Positions 17,345-25,893 of a stretch of 64,000 nucleotides of DNA are shown here, piece after piece. The DNA is from Streptomyces sp. NBC_00344. GTDB lineage: Bacteria > Actinomycetota > Actinomycetes > Streptomycetales > Streptomycetaceae. The stretch lies in contig NZ_CP107996.1 in assembly GCF_036088315.1 (NCBI RefSeq), positions 1,178,001 through 1,242,000 of the forward strand, written 5' to 3'. Position 1 is the first letter of the stretch, and each line of letters begins with the position of its first letter. Position numbers and translations under genes: made by a program. The notes under the pieces are model-generated. The model was not told the origin of the DNA. It ran no database searches and was given only the letters and a program-made list of their open reading frames with translations.

Positions 17345-17914
17345 ATGAGCACCGTCACCGTGACCACCTGGTCCCTGGAACAGACCTCCCCCGCCGATGT
17401 CAGGCCGGCCGCCGAGCCGGAAGGCGACATCAGGATCGTCCGCGCCGAGGTGGCGTCGCCCGAATTCAGCCGGTTCCTCTACGCCTCGGTCGGTGGGGAC
17501 ATCCGCTGGACCGACCGGCTCTCGCTGAACTACGGACAATGGCAGGAACTGCTCGACCGGCCGGGCGTCGAGACCTGGGTGGCGTACGAGCGGGGCACCC
17601 CGGCCGGGTACGTGGAGCTGGACCCGCAGGACGACGGCGTCGTGGAGATCATGTACTTCGGTCTGCTCCCGGCGTTCCGTGGCCGGCGCATCGGCGGCCA
17701 CCTGCTCTCGCACGGTGTCCGGCGGGCCTGGGATCTGGCCGACCGCACACCGGGGCGGGCCCCGACGAAGCGGGTCTGGGTGCACACCTGCAGCAAGGAC
17801 GGACCGCACGCGATGGACAACTACCTGCGCCGGGGCTTCAGGCTCTTCCGAACGGAGACGGAGGAGGAAGCGGAGGTCGTGACTCCGGGTCCGTGGCCCG
17901 GAGCAGACGCCTGA
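17345..17914 (+). CDS. GNAT-family N-acetyltransferase
   Basis: 189 aa. The GNAT core shows TWVAYERGTPAGYVELD, the strand VVEIMYFGLLPAFRGRRIGGHLL (acetyl-CoA-binding motif A, R-G-R-R-I-G-G) and the terminal strand with ALDNYLRRGF-like MDNYLRRGFRLF. Substrate not predictable. ATG at 17345 fits the start of family similarity; no clear ribosome-binding site. It precedes the sulfur operon with its own frame and probably its own transcript. Confidence 0.85.
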   Translation: MSTVTVTTWSLEQTSPADVRPAAEPEGDIRIVRAEVASPEFSRFLYASVGGDIRWTDRLSLNYGQWQELLDRPGVETWVAYERGTPAGYVELDPQDDGVVEIMYFGLLPAFRGRRIGGHLLSHGVRRAWDLADRTPGRAPTKRVWVHTCSKDGPHAMDNYLRRGFRLFRTETEEEAEVVTPGPWPGADA

Positions 17915-18028
17915 CGTCCACCCCCGCCGCACGTGACGGACACCACAGTGTCTCGGGATGCGGGACCATGACGTCCATATGGTGGATAGTGGTGGACTCC
18001 TACGAGATCGCCGTGACACGCTTCCGTC

Positions 18029-18112
18029 ATGTCTGGAACTGGAATTGCCTTGATTAGTCGACGCCACGTCGACCTCGGCCGCGTGTCCAGCGCCATCTGT
18101 CCGGCGCGCTGA
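18029..18112 (+). CDS. Cysteine-type attenuator leader peptide of the sulfur operon
   Basis: 27 aa: it begins MSGTGIALIS, continues RRHVDLGRVSSAIC and ends PAR. The RRHVDLxRxxSxxC pattern is the class of actinobacterial leader peptides found upstream of sulfur-assimilation genes, where ribosome behaviour at the Cys codon near the end is thought to report on cysteine supply. It ends 173 nt before the sulfite reductase start, leaving room for an attenuator. No Shine-Dalgarno is visible. Recognition is from memory of the class; mechanism here is inferred. Confidence 0.75.
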   Translation: MSGTGIALISRRHVDLGRVSSAICPAR

Positions 18113-18285
18113 TCTCCACCAGCACCGCCGTGTCCCGCCGTCCCCGTCGTTGCGGACGAGCGAAGTCCCCCAGCGGGGCCCAGTAGCCCCCGAACCGCTG
18201 TGCCCTGCCGTGAACACGCAGGTCGCAGGGGTACTTTCCGCCTGATCCGTCGCCCTCTTGAGCCGCCACAGAAGGACGAACCACC

Positions 18286-19983
18286 ATGGCCGCCAGCCCG
18301 GAAACTCCCGCTCCCGCCACGTCCCGCCGCAAGGTGAGCCGTCACCGTGGCGAGGGTCAGTGGGCGCTGGGTCACTTCACCCCGCTGAACGGCAATGAGC
18401 AGACCAAGAAGGACGACGACGGTCTCAATGTGCGGACACGCATTGAGACGATCTACTCCAAGCGCGGCTTCGACTCGATCGACGGCGCCGACCTGCGCGG
18501 CCGGATGCGCTGGTGGGGGCTCTACACCCAGCGCAAGCCCGGGATCGACGGCGGCAAGACGGCGATCCTGGAGCCGGAGGAGCTGGACGACGAGTACTTC
18601 ATGCTGCGGGTGCGGATCGACGGCGGGCGGCTGACCACGGAGCAGCTGCGGATCATCGGCGAGATCTCGCAGGAGTTCGCGCGCGGCACCGCGGACATCA
18701 CCGACCGGCAGAACATCCAGCTGCACTGGATCCGCATCGAAGACGTCCCGGAGATCTGGCGCCGCCTCGAGGCCGTCGGTCTGTCCACCACCGAGGCGTG
18801 CGGTGACACCCCTCGTACGATTCTCGGCTCCCCCGTCGCGGGGGTCGCCGCCGACGAGATCATCGACGGCACTCCGGCGATCGACGAGATCAACCGGCGC
18901 TTCATCGGCAACCCCGACTTCTCCAACCTGCCCCGGAAGTTCAAGACCGCCATCTCCGGCTCTCCGCTGCTCGATGTGGCCCACGAGATCAACGACATCG
19001 CGTTCGTGGGGGTCAACCACCCCGACCACGGGCCCGGTTTCGACCTGTGGGTGGGCGGTGGCCTCTCGACCAACCCCAGGCTGGGCGTACGTCTCGGCGC
19101 CTGGGTCCCGCTCGACGAGGCACCCGACGTCTTCGGCGGTGTCATCGGCATCTTCCGTGACTACGGCTACCGGCGCCTGCGCAACCGCGCCCGGCTGAAG
19201 TTCCTTCTCGCCGACTGGGGCCCGGAGAAGTTCCGGCAGGTCCTCGAGGACGAGTACCTCCAGCGCAAGCTGGTCGACGGACCGGCCCCTGAGCAGCCCG
19301 CCGGTGTCTGGCGCGACCACCTGGGCGTGCACCCGCAGTACGACGGCCGCTTCTACGTCGGCTTCGCGCCGCGGGTCGGCCGCGTGGACGGCACGACACT
19401 GGCGAAGATCGCCGATGTCGCCGCCTCGCACGGCTCCGGCCGGCTCCGTACGACCACCGAGCAGAAGATGATCGCGCTCGACATCGAGGAATCCCAGGTC
19501 GAGTCGTTCGTGGCCGCTCTCGAGTCGCTGGACCTGAAGGTCAACGCCTCGCCGTTCCGGCGCGGCACCATGGCCTGCACCGGCATCGAGTACTGCAAGC
19601 TGGCCATCGTCGAGACCAAGCAGCGGGGCGCCTCGCTGATCGACGAACTGGAGCGCCGGATCCCGGAGTTCGACGAGCCGATCACCATCAACATCAACGG
19701 CTGCCCGAACGCCTGCGCCCGCATCCAGGTCGCCGACATCGGTCTCAAGGGCCAGCTGATGCTGGACAAGGACGGAAACCAGGTCGAGGGCTTCCAGGTG
19801 CACCTCGGAGGCGCGCTCGGTCTGGATGCCGGCTTCGGCCGCAAGGTCCGTGGGCTGAAGGTCACTTCGGATGAGCTGCCCGACTACGTCGAGCGGGTGC
19901 TGAAGCGTTTCCAGGCCGAGCGCGCGGACGGCGAGCGGTTCGCGACCTGGGCGGCGCGCGCGTCCGCGGAGGCCCTCTCGTGA
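18286..19983 (+). CDS. cysI: Ferredoxin-dependent sulfite reductase (SirA/NirA type)
   Basis: 565 aa. Reduces sulfite to sulfide using siroheme and a [4Fe-4S] cluster. The cluster ligands are in ACTGIEYC (C-x5-C) and CPNAC (C-x3-C) near the C-terminal third. Both half-domains have the TxxQNxQLHWI-type strand (TDRQNIQLHWI; RTTTEQKMIALDI). The Tyr in RWWGLYTQR and the Cys in EACGDTPR match the covalent Tyr-Cys pair described in mycobacterial NirA, which supports sulfite rather than nitrite as substrate. ATG at 18286. First gene of the operon, behind the leader peptide; its end overlaps the next start by GTGA. Confidence 0.93.
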   Translation: MAASPETPAPATSRRKVSRHRGEGQWALGHFTPLNGNEQTKKDDDGLNVRTRIETIYSKRGFDSIDGADLRGRMRWWGLYTQRKPGIDGGKTAILEPEELDDEYFMLRVRIDGGRLTTEQLRIIGEISQEFARGTADITDRQNIQLHWIRIEDVPEIWRRLEAVGLSTTEACGDTPRTILGSPVAGVAADEIIDGTPAIDEINRRFIGNPDFSNLPRKFKTAISGSPLLDVAHEINDIAFVGVNHPDHGPGFDLWVGGGLSTNPRLGVRLGAWVPLDEAPDVFGGVIGIFRDYGYRRLRNRARLKFLLADWGPEKFRQVLEDEYLQRKLVDGPAPEQPAGVWRDHLGVHPQYDGRFYVGFAPRVGRVDGTTLAKIADVAASHGSGRLRTTTEQKMIALDIEESQVESFVAALESLDLKVNASPFRRGTMACTGIEYCKLAIVETKQRGASLIDELERRIPEFDEPITININGCPNACARIQVADIGLKGQLMLDKDGNQVEGFQVHLGGALGLDAGFGRKVRGLKVTSDELPDYVERVLKRFQAERADGERFATWAARASAEALS

Positions 19984-20168
19984 GCGAGCGAGCCGCGCCC
20001 TTCTTCTGCCCGTACTGCGGCGACGAGGACCTTCGCCCGCATGAGAGCGGTCACGGGGCCTGGGAATGCGCGGCGTGCAACCGCGCATTCCAGTTGAAGT
20101 TCCTCGGCCTGCTCGCCCGGGGACTTCAGCGCGACACCGCCAAGGATGTTGAAGGAGACGGGATATGA
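19980..20168 (+). CDS. Small zinc-ribbon protein of the sulfur operon
   Basis: 62 aa beginning VSERAAPFFCPYCGDED. CPYC and CAAC, 16 residues apart, form a zinc ribbon. Its GTG overlaps the sulfite-reductase stop and its stop overlaps the cysH ATG, so it is translationally locked between the two reductases. Such small proteins between sir and cysH recur in actinobacteria; no activity is assigned. It could bind zinc or iron, or assist one of the two Fe-S enzymes. Confidence 0.8.
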   Translation: MSERAAPFFCPYCGDEDLRPHESGHGAWECAACNRAFQLKFLGLLARGLQRDTAKDVEGDGI

Positions 20169-20866
20169 CGAACACTCTGGAGACCGACGATCCGAGGGCT
20201 CTCGCGGAGCGTGCCGGCCGGGAGCTGGAAGAGGCGTCCCCCCTCGAGATCCTCAAGTGGGCCGCCGACACCTTCGGCGAGGGCTTCTGCGTGACCTCCT
20301 CCATGGAGGACGCGGTTGTCGCCCACCTCGCGTCGCGTGTCAACCCCGGCGTGGATGTGGTCTTCCTGGACACCGGCTACCACTTTCCCGAGACGATCGG
20401 TACCCGGGACGCCGTGGCAGCCGTGATGGACGTCAACGTCATCACCCTGCTTCCCTGGCAGACCGTCGCGGAGCAGGACGCCGAGTACGGTCCGAAGCTG
20501 CACGACCGCGACCCCGACCTGTGCTGTGCGCTGCGCAAGGTGAAGCCGCTCGAGGACGGTCTCAAGAACTACCGGGCGTGGGCCACCGGCCTGCGCCGTG
20601 ACGAGTCGCCGACCCGGGCGAACACCCCGGTCGTCGGCTGGGACGAAAAGCGCCGGAAGGTCAAGATCTCACCCATCGCCCGCTGGACGCAGGACGACGT
20701 CGACGCCTACGTCACCGAGCACGGCGTCCTCACCAACCCGCTGCTGATGGACGGTTACCCCTCGATCGGCTGCGCGCCCTGCACCCGTCGGGTCGAGGAG
20801 GGCGAGGACGCCCGGGCCGGCCGCTGGGCGGGCCGGAACAAGACCGAGTGCGGGCTGCACGGCTGA
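20165..20866 (+). CDS. cysH: Adenylylsulfate (APS) reductase
   Basis: 233 aa. Reduces APS to sulfite with thioredoxin. The iron-sulfur motif CC...CxxC is present (DLCCALRKVKPL; SIGCAPCTRRV), which marks the [4Fe-4S] APS-type enzyme and not the PAPS-type, plus the catalytic C-terminal ECGLH. The substrate loop FGEGFCVTSSMEDAVVAH corresponds to the PP-loop fold. ATG at 20165 overlaps the previous stop. Confidence 0.93.
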   Translation: MTNTLETDDPRALAERAGRELEEASPLEILKWAADTFGEGFCVTSSMEDAVVAHLASRVNPGVDVVFLDTGYHFPETIGTRDAVAAVMDVNVITLLPWQTVAEQDAEYGPKLHDRDPDLCCALRKVKPLEDGLKNYRAWATGLRRDESPTRANTPVVGWDEKRRKVKISPIARWTQDDVDAYVTEHGVLTNPLLMDGYPSIGCAPCTRRVEEGEDARAGRWAGRNKTECGLHG

Positions 20867-20889
20867 TGACCGAGATTCAGGAGAACGAG

Positions 20890-21435
20890 ATGACGACGGA
20901 CCAGGGAGCCACCATCTGGCTCACCGGTCTGCCGAGCGCGGGCAAGACCACCATCGCCCACGAACTCGCGGACCGGCTCCGCGGACAGGGCCACCGGGTG
21001 GAGGTGCTCGACGGCGACGAGATCCGCGAGTTCCTTTCCGCAGGCCTCGGCTTCACCCGCGAGGACCGGCACACCAACGTCCAGCGAATCGGCTTCGTCG
21101 CCGAGCTCCTGGCGTCCAACGGCGTGAAGGCGCTGGTGCCGGTCATCGCCCCGTACGCGGACAGCCGCGAGGCCGTCCGCAAGCGCCACCAGGGTGCGGG
21201 CACCGCGTATCTGGAGGTGCACGTCGCCACCCCGGTGGAGGTGTGCTCGGAGCGTGATGTGAAGGGCCTGTACGCCAAGCAGGCGGCGGGCGAGATCTCC
21301 GGGCTGACCGGGGTCGACGACCCGTACGAGGCTCCGGAGACACCGGACCTGCGCATCGAGTCGCACCGGCAGACCGTGCGGGAGTCCGCAGCCGCGCTGT
21401 ATGCACTGCTCACCGAGAGGGGCCTGGCCCGATGA
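20890..21435 (+). CDS. cysC: Adenylylsulfate kinase
   Basis: 181 aa. Phosphorylates APS to PAPS. P-loop GLPSAGKTT, DGDEIREFLS, FTREDRHTNVQRIGFVAELL and VAPYADSREAVRKRH-type loop (IAPYADSREAVRKRH) are all APS-kinase signatures. I chose ATG at 20890, with AGGAG 6 nt upstream; an in-frame ATG at 20866 overlaps the cysH stop and is an alternative. A separate kinase beside an APS-type CysH means PAPS is not needed for reduction here, so it probably supplies sulfotransferases. Confidence 0.9.
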   Translation: MTTDQGATIWLTGLPSAGKTTIAHELADRLRGQGHRVEVLDGDEIREFLSAGLGFTREDRHTNVQRIGFVAELLASNGVKALVPVIAPYADSREAVRKRHQGAGTAYLEVHVATPVEVCSERDVKGLYAKQAAGEISGLTGVDDPYEAPETPDLRIESHRQTVRESAAALYALLTERGLAR

Positions 21436-22367
21436 CGACCGCTGCCACTGTCACCGAAGGCACCGACAGCCCCTACGCGCTCAGTCATCTGGACGCGCTG
21501 GAGTCGGAGGCCGTCCATATCTTCCGTGAGGTCGCGGGCGAGTTCGAGCGGCCGGTGATCCTCTTCTCCGGCGGCAAGGACTCGATCCTGATGCTGCACC
21601 TGGCGCTGAAGGCGTTCGCACCTGCCGCCGTGCCCTTCTCACTGCTGCATGTCGACACCGGACACAACTTCCCCGAGGTGCTCGACATCCGCGACCGTCT
21701 GGTCGCCGAACACGGGCTGCGGCTGCATGTCGCATCCGTCCAGGACTACATCGACTCCGGCGCGCTTCGTGAGCGTCCCGACGGGCTCCGCAATCCGTTG
21801 CAGACCCTCCCGCTGACGGAGAAGATCCAGGCCGAGCGCTTCGACGCGGTCTTCGGCGGCGGACGCCGCGACGAGGAGAAGGCCCGCGCGAAGGAGCGGG
21901 TGTTCTCGCTGCGGGACGAGTTCTCGCAGTGGGACCCGCGCCGTCAGCGTCCCGAGCTGTGGCAGCTCTACAACGGCCGCCACGCGCCCGGTGAACACGT
22001 CCGGGTCTTCCCGCTCTCCAACTGGACCGAGCTGGATGTCTGGCAGTACATCGAGCGTGAGCAGATCGAGCTGCCGGAGATCTACTTCGCCCATGAGCGC
22101 GAGGTCTTCAAGCGCTCCGGTATGTGGCTGACCGCCGGCGAGTGGGGCGGCCCGAAGGACAGCGAGACGGTCGAGACCCGTCAGGTGCGCTACCGCACCG
22201 TCGGCGACATGTCCTGCACCGGTGCCGTCGACTCCGATGCCACCACGCTGGAAGCCGTGATCACCGAGATCGCCGCCTCCCGGCTGACCGAGCGGGGAGC
22301 GACACGTGCCGACGACAAGATGTCCGAGGCCGCGATGGAAGACCGCAAGCGCGAGGGGTACTTCTAA
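21432..22367 (+). CDS. cysD: Sulfate adenylyltransferase subunit 2
   Basis: 311 aa, the usual CysD length. ATP-sulfurylase small subunit; makes APS with CysN. PP-loop LFSGGKDSILMLHLA and downstream HVDTGHNFPEVLDIRD, GGGRRDEEKARAKER, FPLSNWTELDVWQYI and the CTG-type MSCTGAV. ATGA overlap with cysC. The C-terminus KREGYF is the family signature ending. Confidence 0.95.
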   Translation: MTTAATVTEGTDSPYALSHLDALESEAVHIFREVAGEFERPVILFSGGKDSILMLHLALKAFAPAAVPFSLLHVDTGHNFPEVLDIRDRLVAEHGLRLHVASVQDYIDSGALRERPDGLRNPLQTLPLTEKIQAERFDAVFGGGRRDEEKARAKERVFSLRDEFSQWDPRRQRPELWQLYNGRHAPGEHVRVFPLSNWTELDVWQYIEREQIELPEIYFAHEREVFKRSGMWLTAGEWGGPKDSETVETRQVRYRTVGDMSCTGAVDSDATTLEAVITEIAASRLTERGATRADDKMSEAAMEDRKREGYF

Positions 22368-23723
22368 ATGACCAGGCACACCGAAGAGCTGGCCGAGCAG
22401 TTGTCGGCCACCACCCTGCTGCGCTTCGCCACCGCGGGCTCCGTCGACGACGGCAAGTCCACCCTTGTGGGACGTCTGCTGCACGACTCCAAGTCGATCT
22501 TCACCGATCAGCTCGAGGCCGTCGAACAGGCGTCACTCGGCCGCGGCCAGGAGGCACCTGACCTGGCGTTGCTGACGGACGGGCTGCGCGCCGAGCGTGA
22601 GCAGGGCATCACCATCGACGTGGCCTACCGCTACTTCGCCACGCCCCGCCGCCGGTTCATCCTCGCCGACACCCCCGGGCATGTGCAGTACACCCGGAAC
22701 ATGGTCACCGGTGCCTCGACCGCCGAGCTGGCCGTCGTCCTCGTCGACGCCCGCAACGGTGTCGTCGAGCAGACCCGCAGGCACGCCGCGGTCGCCGCTC
22801 TGCTGCGGGTCCCGCATGTGGTGCTCGCCGTCAACAAGATGGACCTCGTCGACTACGCGGAGCCCGTCTTCGCCGCGATCGCCGAGGAGTTCACGGCGTA
22901 CGCGGCCTCCCTGGGCGTTCCGGAGATCACCGCGATCCCGATCTCCGCGCTTGCGGGTGACAACGTGGTGAAGCCGTCCAGCCATATGGACTGGTACGGC
23001 GGCCCGACCGTCCTGGAGCATCTGGAGACGGTTCCCTCCACCCATGACCTGAGCGACTGCAAGGCGCGATTCCCCGTCCAGTACGTGATCCGCCCGCAGA
23101 CCACCGAACACCCCGACTACCGTGGCTACGCCGGCCAGATCGCATCGGGCGCGCTGCGCGTCGGCGAGGCCGTCACGGTGCTGCCCTCCGGCCGTACCTC
23201 GACGATCGCCGGTATCGACGTGCTCGGGAAGAGCGCGGACATCGCCTGGGCCCCGCAGTCGGTGACCGTACGGCTGACCGACGATCTGGACATCTCGCGC
23301 GGTGACCTGATCGCACCGAGCGCGGATGCTCCGGCACCGACCCAGGATGTCCTGGCGACCGTCTGCCATGTGGCCGACTCGGCCCTCGTGGTGGGCCAGC
23401 GGGTGCTGCTCAAGCACACCACCCGCACGGTCAAGGCGATCGTCAAGGAGATTCCCTCGCGGCTGACCCTCGACGACCTCTCCCAGCACCCCGAGCCGGG
23501 ACAACTGGTCGCCAACGACATCGGCCGGGTCGTCATCCGTACCGCGGAGCCGCTCGCGCTCGACGCGTATGCCGACTCCCGGCGCACCGGTTCCTTCCTG
23601 CTGATCGACCCGGCCGACGGCACCACGCTGGCCGCCGGCATGGCAGGCGACGCGTTCGCCGTCACCGCCGAGGCCGTGGCCGAAGCGGTTGCCGTGCAGG
23701 ACGACGAGGGATGGGACTTCTAG
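22368..23723 (+). CDS. cysN: Sulfate adenylyltransferase subunit 1 (GTPase)
   Basis: 451 aa. EF-Tu-like GTPase that drives APS synthesis with CysD. G1 GSVDDGKST, switch II DTPGHVQY, G4 NKMD, followed by two beta-barrel domains. No APS-kinase domain is fused, consistent with the separate cysC. Its ATG follows the cysD TAA directly. Confidence 0.95.
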   Translation: MTRHTEELAEQLSATTLLRFATAGSVDDGKSTLVGRLLHDSKSIFTDQLEAVEQASLGRGQEAPDLALLTDGLRAEREQGITIDVAYRYFATPRRRFILADTPGHVQYTRNMVTGASTAELAVVLVDARNGVVEQTRRHAAVAALLRVPHVVLAVNKMDLVDYAEPVFAAIAEEFTAYAASLGVPEITAIPISALAGDNVVKPSSHMDWYGGPTVLEHLETVPSTHDLSDCKARFPVQYVIRPQTTEHPDYRGYAGQIASGALRVGEAVTVLPSGRTSTIAGIDVLGKSADIAWAPQSVTVRLTDDLDISRGDLIAPSADAPAPTQDVLATVCHVADSALVVGQRVLLKHTTRTVKAIVKEIPSRLTLDDLSQHPEPGQLVANDIGRVVIRTAEPLALDAYADSRRTGSFLLIDPADGTTLAAGMAGDAFAVTAEAVAEAVAVQDDEGWDF

Positions 23724-23725
23724 CC

Positions 23726-23830
23726 ATGTCCTTCCGCAACATCTACGCCACCTTCGCGAAAGAGGGCGGCCGCGTCGGCAGCGGCGCTCTCGGCAGCGGT
23801 CAGGGCGGGGTCGCGCGATGTGCGTCATGA
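23726..23830 (+). CDS. Possible small ORF after cysN
   Basis: 34 aa starting MSFRNIYATFAKEGGRVGSG, then Gly/Ser-rich, ATG 2 nt after the cysN stop. No ribosome-binding site of note and no known relative. It may be read through by ribosomes from cysN. Low certainty. Confidence 0.25.
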   Translation: MSFRNIYATFAKEGGRVGSGALGSGQGGVARCAS

Positions 23831-23916
23831 CGTACGCGCACTGCCTGCGCGCCCGGACGCACCGACCGCCGTACCCGTACCGCCGAAGACCTGCCGACTG
23901 CCCGGACACGTCCTGA
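23818..23916 (+). CDS. Possible Cys-containing leader ORF before the sulfonate transporter
   Basis: 32 aa starting MCVMTYAHCLRARTHRP, with Cys at positions 2 and 9 and one more near the end. It overlaps the preceding small ORF and stops 38 nt before the binding-protein gene. Early Cys codons just ahead of a sulfur-uptake gene suggest an internal attenuator. No strong ribosome-binding site; speculative. Confidence 0.3.
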   Translation: MCVMTYAHCLRARTHRPPYPYRRRPADCPDTS

Positions 23917-23954
23917 GCGACGCCTGCCCCGGGCCAACGAGAGGAAGACCTCCC

Positions 23955-25067
23955 GTGCCTGCCAATCCACTGCTCCGCCGCGGCATCGCCGCCGCCGCCG
24001 CACTGCCGCTGCTTGCCGTGGCGCTCACCGCCTGCGGTTACGGGTCCGACGCCGCCAAGGACGACTCGGGGAAGGCCAAGATCGCCCCCGGCGCCAAGAA
24101 GCTCTCCGCCGACAGCGTGAAGATCGGCTACTTCCCGAACCTCACCCATGCCACCGCTCTGGTCGGGGACCAGCAGGGTCTGTTCCAGAAGGAACTGGGC
24201 GGCACACAGCTGAAGACATCGACCTTCAGCGCGGGCCCGTCCGAGATCGAGGCGCTCACGTCCGGTTCGATCGACATCGGCTGGCTCGGCCCGTCGCCGG
24301 CCATCAACGGGTACACCCAGTCCCAGGGCAAGAGCCTGCGCATCATCGGCGGCTCCGCTTCGGGCGGTGTGAAGCTGGTCGTCAACCCCAAGAAGATCAA
24401 GTCGGTGAACGACCTCAAGGGCAAGAAGATCGCGACCCCGCAGCTCGGCAACACCCAGGACGTCGCGTTCCTCAACTGGATCTCCGACAAGGGCTGGAAG
24501 GTCGACGCCAACAGCGGCAAGGGCGATGTCTCCGTCGTCCGTACGGACAACAAGGTGACTCCGGACGCGTACAAGTCCGGTTCCATCGACGGGGCGTGGG
24601 TGCCCGAGCCGACCGCGTCCAAGCTGGTCGCCCAGGGCGGCAAGGTGCTGCTCGACGAGAGCTCCCTGTGGCCCGACAAGAAGTTCGTGATCACGAACAT
24701 CGTGGTGTCGCAGAAGTTCCTCACGGAGCACCCGGACGTCGTCGAGGCGGTGCTTCGCGGGTCGGTGAAGACCAACGCGTGGATCAAGGCGAATCCGGAC
24801 AAGGCGAAGACGGTCGCCAACAACGCTCTGAAGAAGCTCTCGGGCAAGGCGCTGCCCGCCAACGTCATCGACCCGGCGTGGAAGTCCATCCGGACGACCG
24901 ACGATCCGCTGGCGGCGACCCTCAACACCGAGGCCGCCCACGCGGTCAAGGCCGGCCTGCTGGAGAAGACCGACCTCAAGGGAATCTACGACCTGCGGCC
25001 GCTGAACAAGATCCTCAAGGCCGCGGGGCAGCCCGCGGTCTCCGACGCCGGCCTCGGCGTCAAATAA
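23955..25067 (+). CDS. ssuA: Sulfonate/taurine-type ABC transporter substrate-binding lipoprotein
   Basis: 370 aa. Lipoprotein signal with Arg-rich n-region (NPLLRRGIAAAAALPLLAVA) and lipobox LTAC. The mature part matches SsuA/NrtA/TauA-type binding proteins: VKIGYFPNLTHATALVGDQ, FSAGPSEIEALTSGSIDIGWLG, GGSASGGVKLVVNPKKI. GTG at 23955 with AGAGGAAG about 8 nt upstream. Binds an alkanesulfonate or related sulfur compound outside the cell. Exact ligand not predictable; context makes sulfur certain enough. Confidence 0.85.
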   Translation: MPANPLLRRGIAAAAALPLLAVALTACGYGSDAAKDDSGKAKIAPGAKKLSADSVKIGYFPNLTHATALVGDQQGLFQKELGGTQLKTSTFSAGPSEIEALTSGSIDIGWLGPSPAINGYTQSQGKSLRIIGGSASGGVKLVVNPKKIKSVNDLKGKKIATPQLGNTQDVAFLNWISDKGWKVDANSGKGDVSVVRTDNKVTPDAYKSGSIDGAWVPEPTASKLVAQGGKVLLDESSLWPDKKFVITNIVVSQKFLTEHPDVVEAVLRGSVKTNAWIKANPDKAKTVANNALKKLSGKALPANVIDPAWKSIRTTDDPLAATLNTEAAHAVKAGLLEKTDLKGIYDLRPLNKILKAAGQPAVSDAGLGVK

Positions 25068-25104
25068 CCCGCATCCCCCGTTCTGTTCCCAGGAGGTGAC
25101 GACC

Positions 25105-25893
25105 GTGGCAACCACACTCGCCAAGGCCGACGACCGCACCGCGGTGACGCATGCGGCCCGTATCGAGCATGTCTCGAAGTCCTTCGGCGGACCCGCAGGC
25201 CAGCAGCTCGTCCTGGACGACATCACCCTCGATGTCGCGCCCGGCGAGTTCGTCACACTCCTGGGGGCGTCGGGATGCGGCAAGTCGACCCTGCTCAACC
25301 TGGTGGCCGGGCTGGACCGGCCGACCACGGGGTCGATCGAGACCCCGGGCGGCCGGCCGGCTCTGATGTTCCAGGAACACGCTCTGTTCCCCTGGCTGAC
25401 CGCCGGCAAGAACATCGAACTCGCGCTGCGGCTGCGGGGTCTGCCCAAGGCCGACCGCCGTGACGAGGCGGAGCGGCTGCTCGGTCTCGTACGACTCGAC
25501 GGCGCCTACCCGAAGCGGGTGCACGAGCTGTCCGGCGGTATGCGGCAGCGGGTGGCGCTGGCGCGCGCGCTGGCCCAGGACAGCAGGCTGCTGCTGATGG
25601 ACGAGCCCTTCGCGGCGCTCGACGCCATCACCCGCGACGTGCTGCACGACGAACTGACCCGTATCTGGAGCGAGACCGACGTCTCCGTCCTCTTCGTGAC
25701 GCACAACGTCCGTGAGGCGGTGCGGCTCGCCGAGCGCGTGGTGCTGCTCTCCTCACGTCCCGGCCGGGTGGCCCACGAGTGGACGGTGGACATCCCGCAT
25801 CCGCGCCGGATCGAGGACACCGCGGTGGCCGAACTCTCCGTGGAGATCACCGAACAACTGCGTGGGGAGATCCGCCGCCATGGCCAACACTGA
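25105..25893 (+). CDS. ssuB: Sulfonate-type ABC transporter ATP-binding protein
   Basis: 262 aa. Walker A GASGCGKST, Q-loop FQEHALFPW, signature LSGGMRQRVALARALA, Walker B LLLMDEPFAALD and H-loop VTHNVREAVRLA. Powers uptake with the neighbouring permease and lipoprotein. I chose GTG at 25105 because AGGAGGTGA (25091-25099) ends 5 nt before it; a GTG at 25096 lies inside that site. Overlaps the permease start. Confidence 0.9.
   Translation: MATTLAKADDRTAVTHAARIEHVSKSFGGPAGQQLVLDDITLDVAPGEFVTLLGASGCGKSTLLNLVAGLDRPTTGSIETPGGRPALMFQEHALFPWLTAGKNIELALRLRGLPKADRRDEAERLLGLVRLDGAYPKRVHELSGGMRQRVALARALAQDSRLLLMDEPFAALDAITRDVLHDELTRIWSETDVSVLFVTHNVREAVRLAERVVLLSSRPGRVAHEWTVDIPHPRRIEDTAVAELSVEITEQLRGEIRRHGQH

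Noticed and set aside
17821..20373. 850-codon minus-strand open frame across sulfite reductase and cysH
   Set aside because: Antisense shadow of two motif-complete Fe-S enzymes.
22533..25448. 971-codon minus-strand open frame across cysN and the binding-protein gene
   Set aside because: Antisense shadow; residue bias of mirrored GC3 codons and no recognisable domain.
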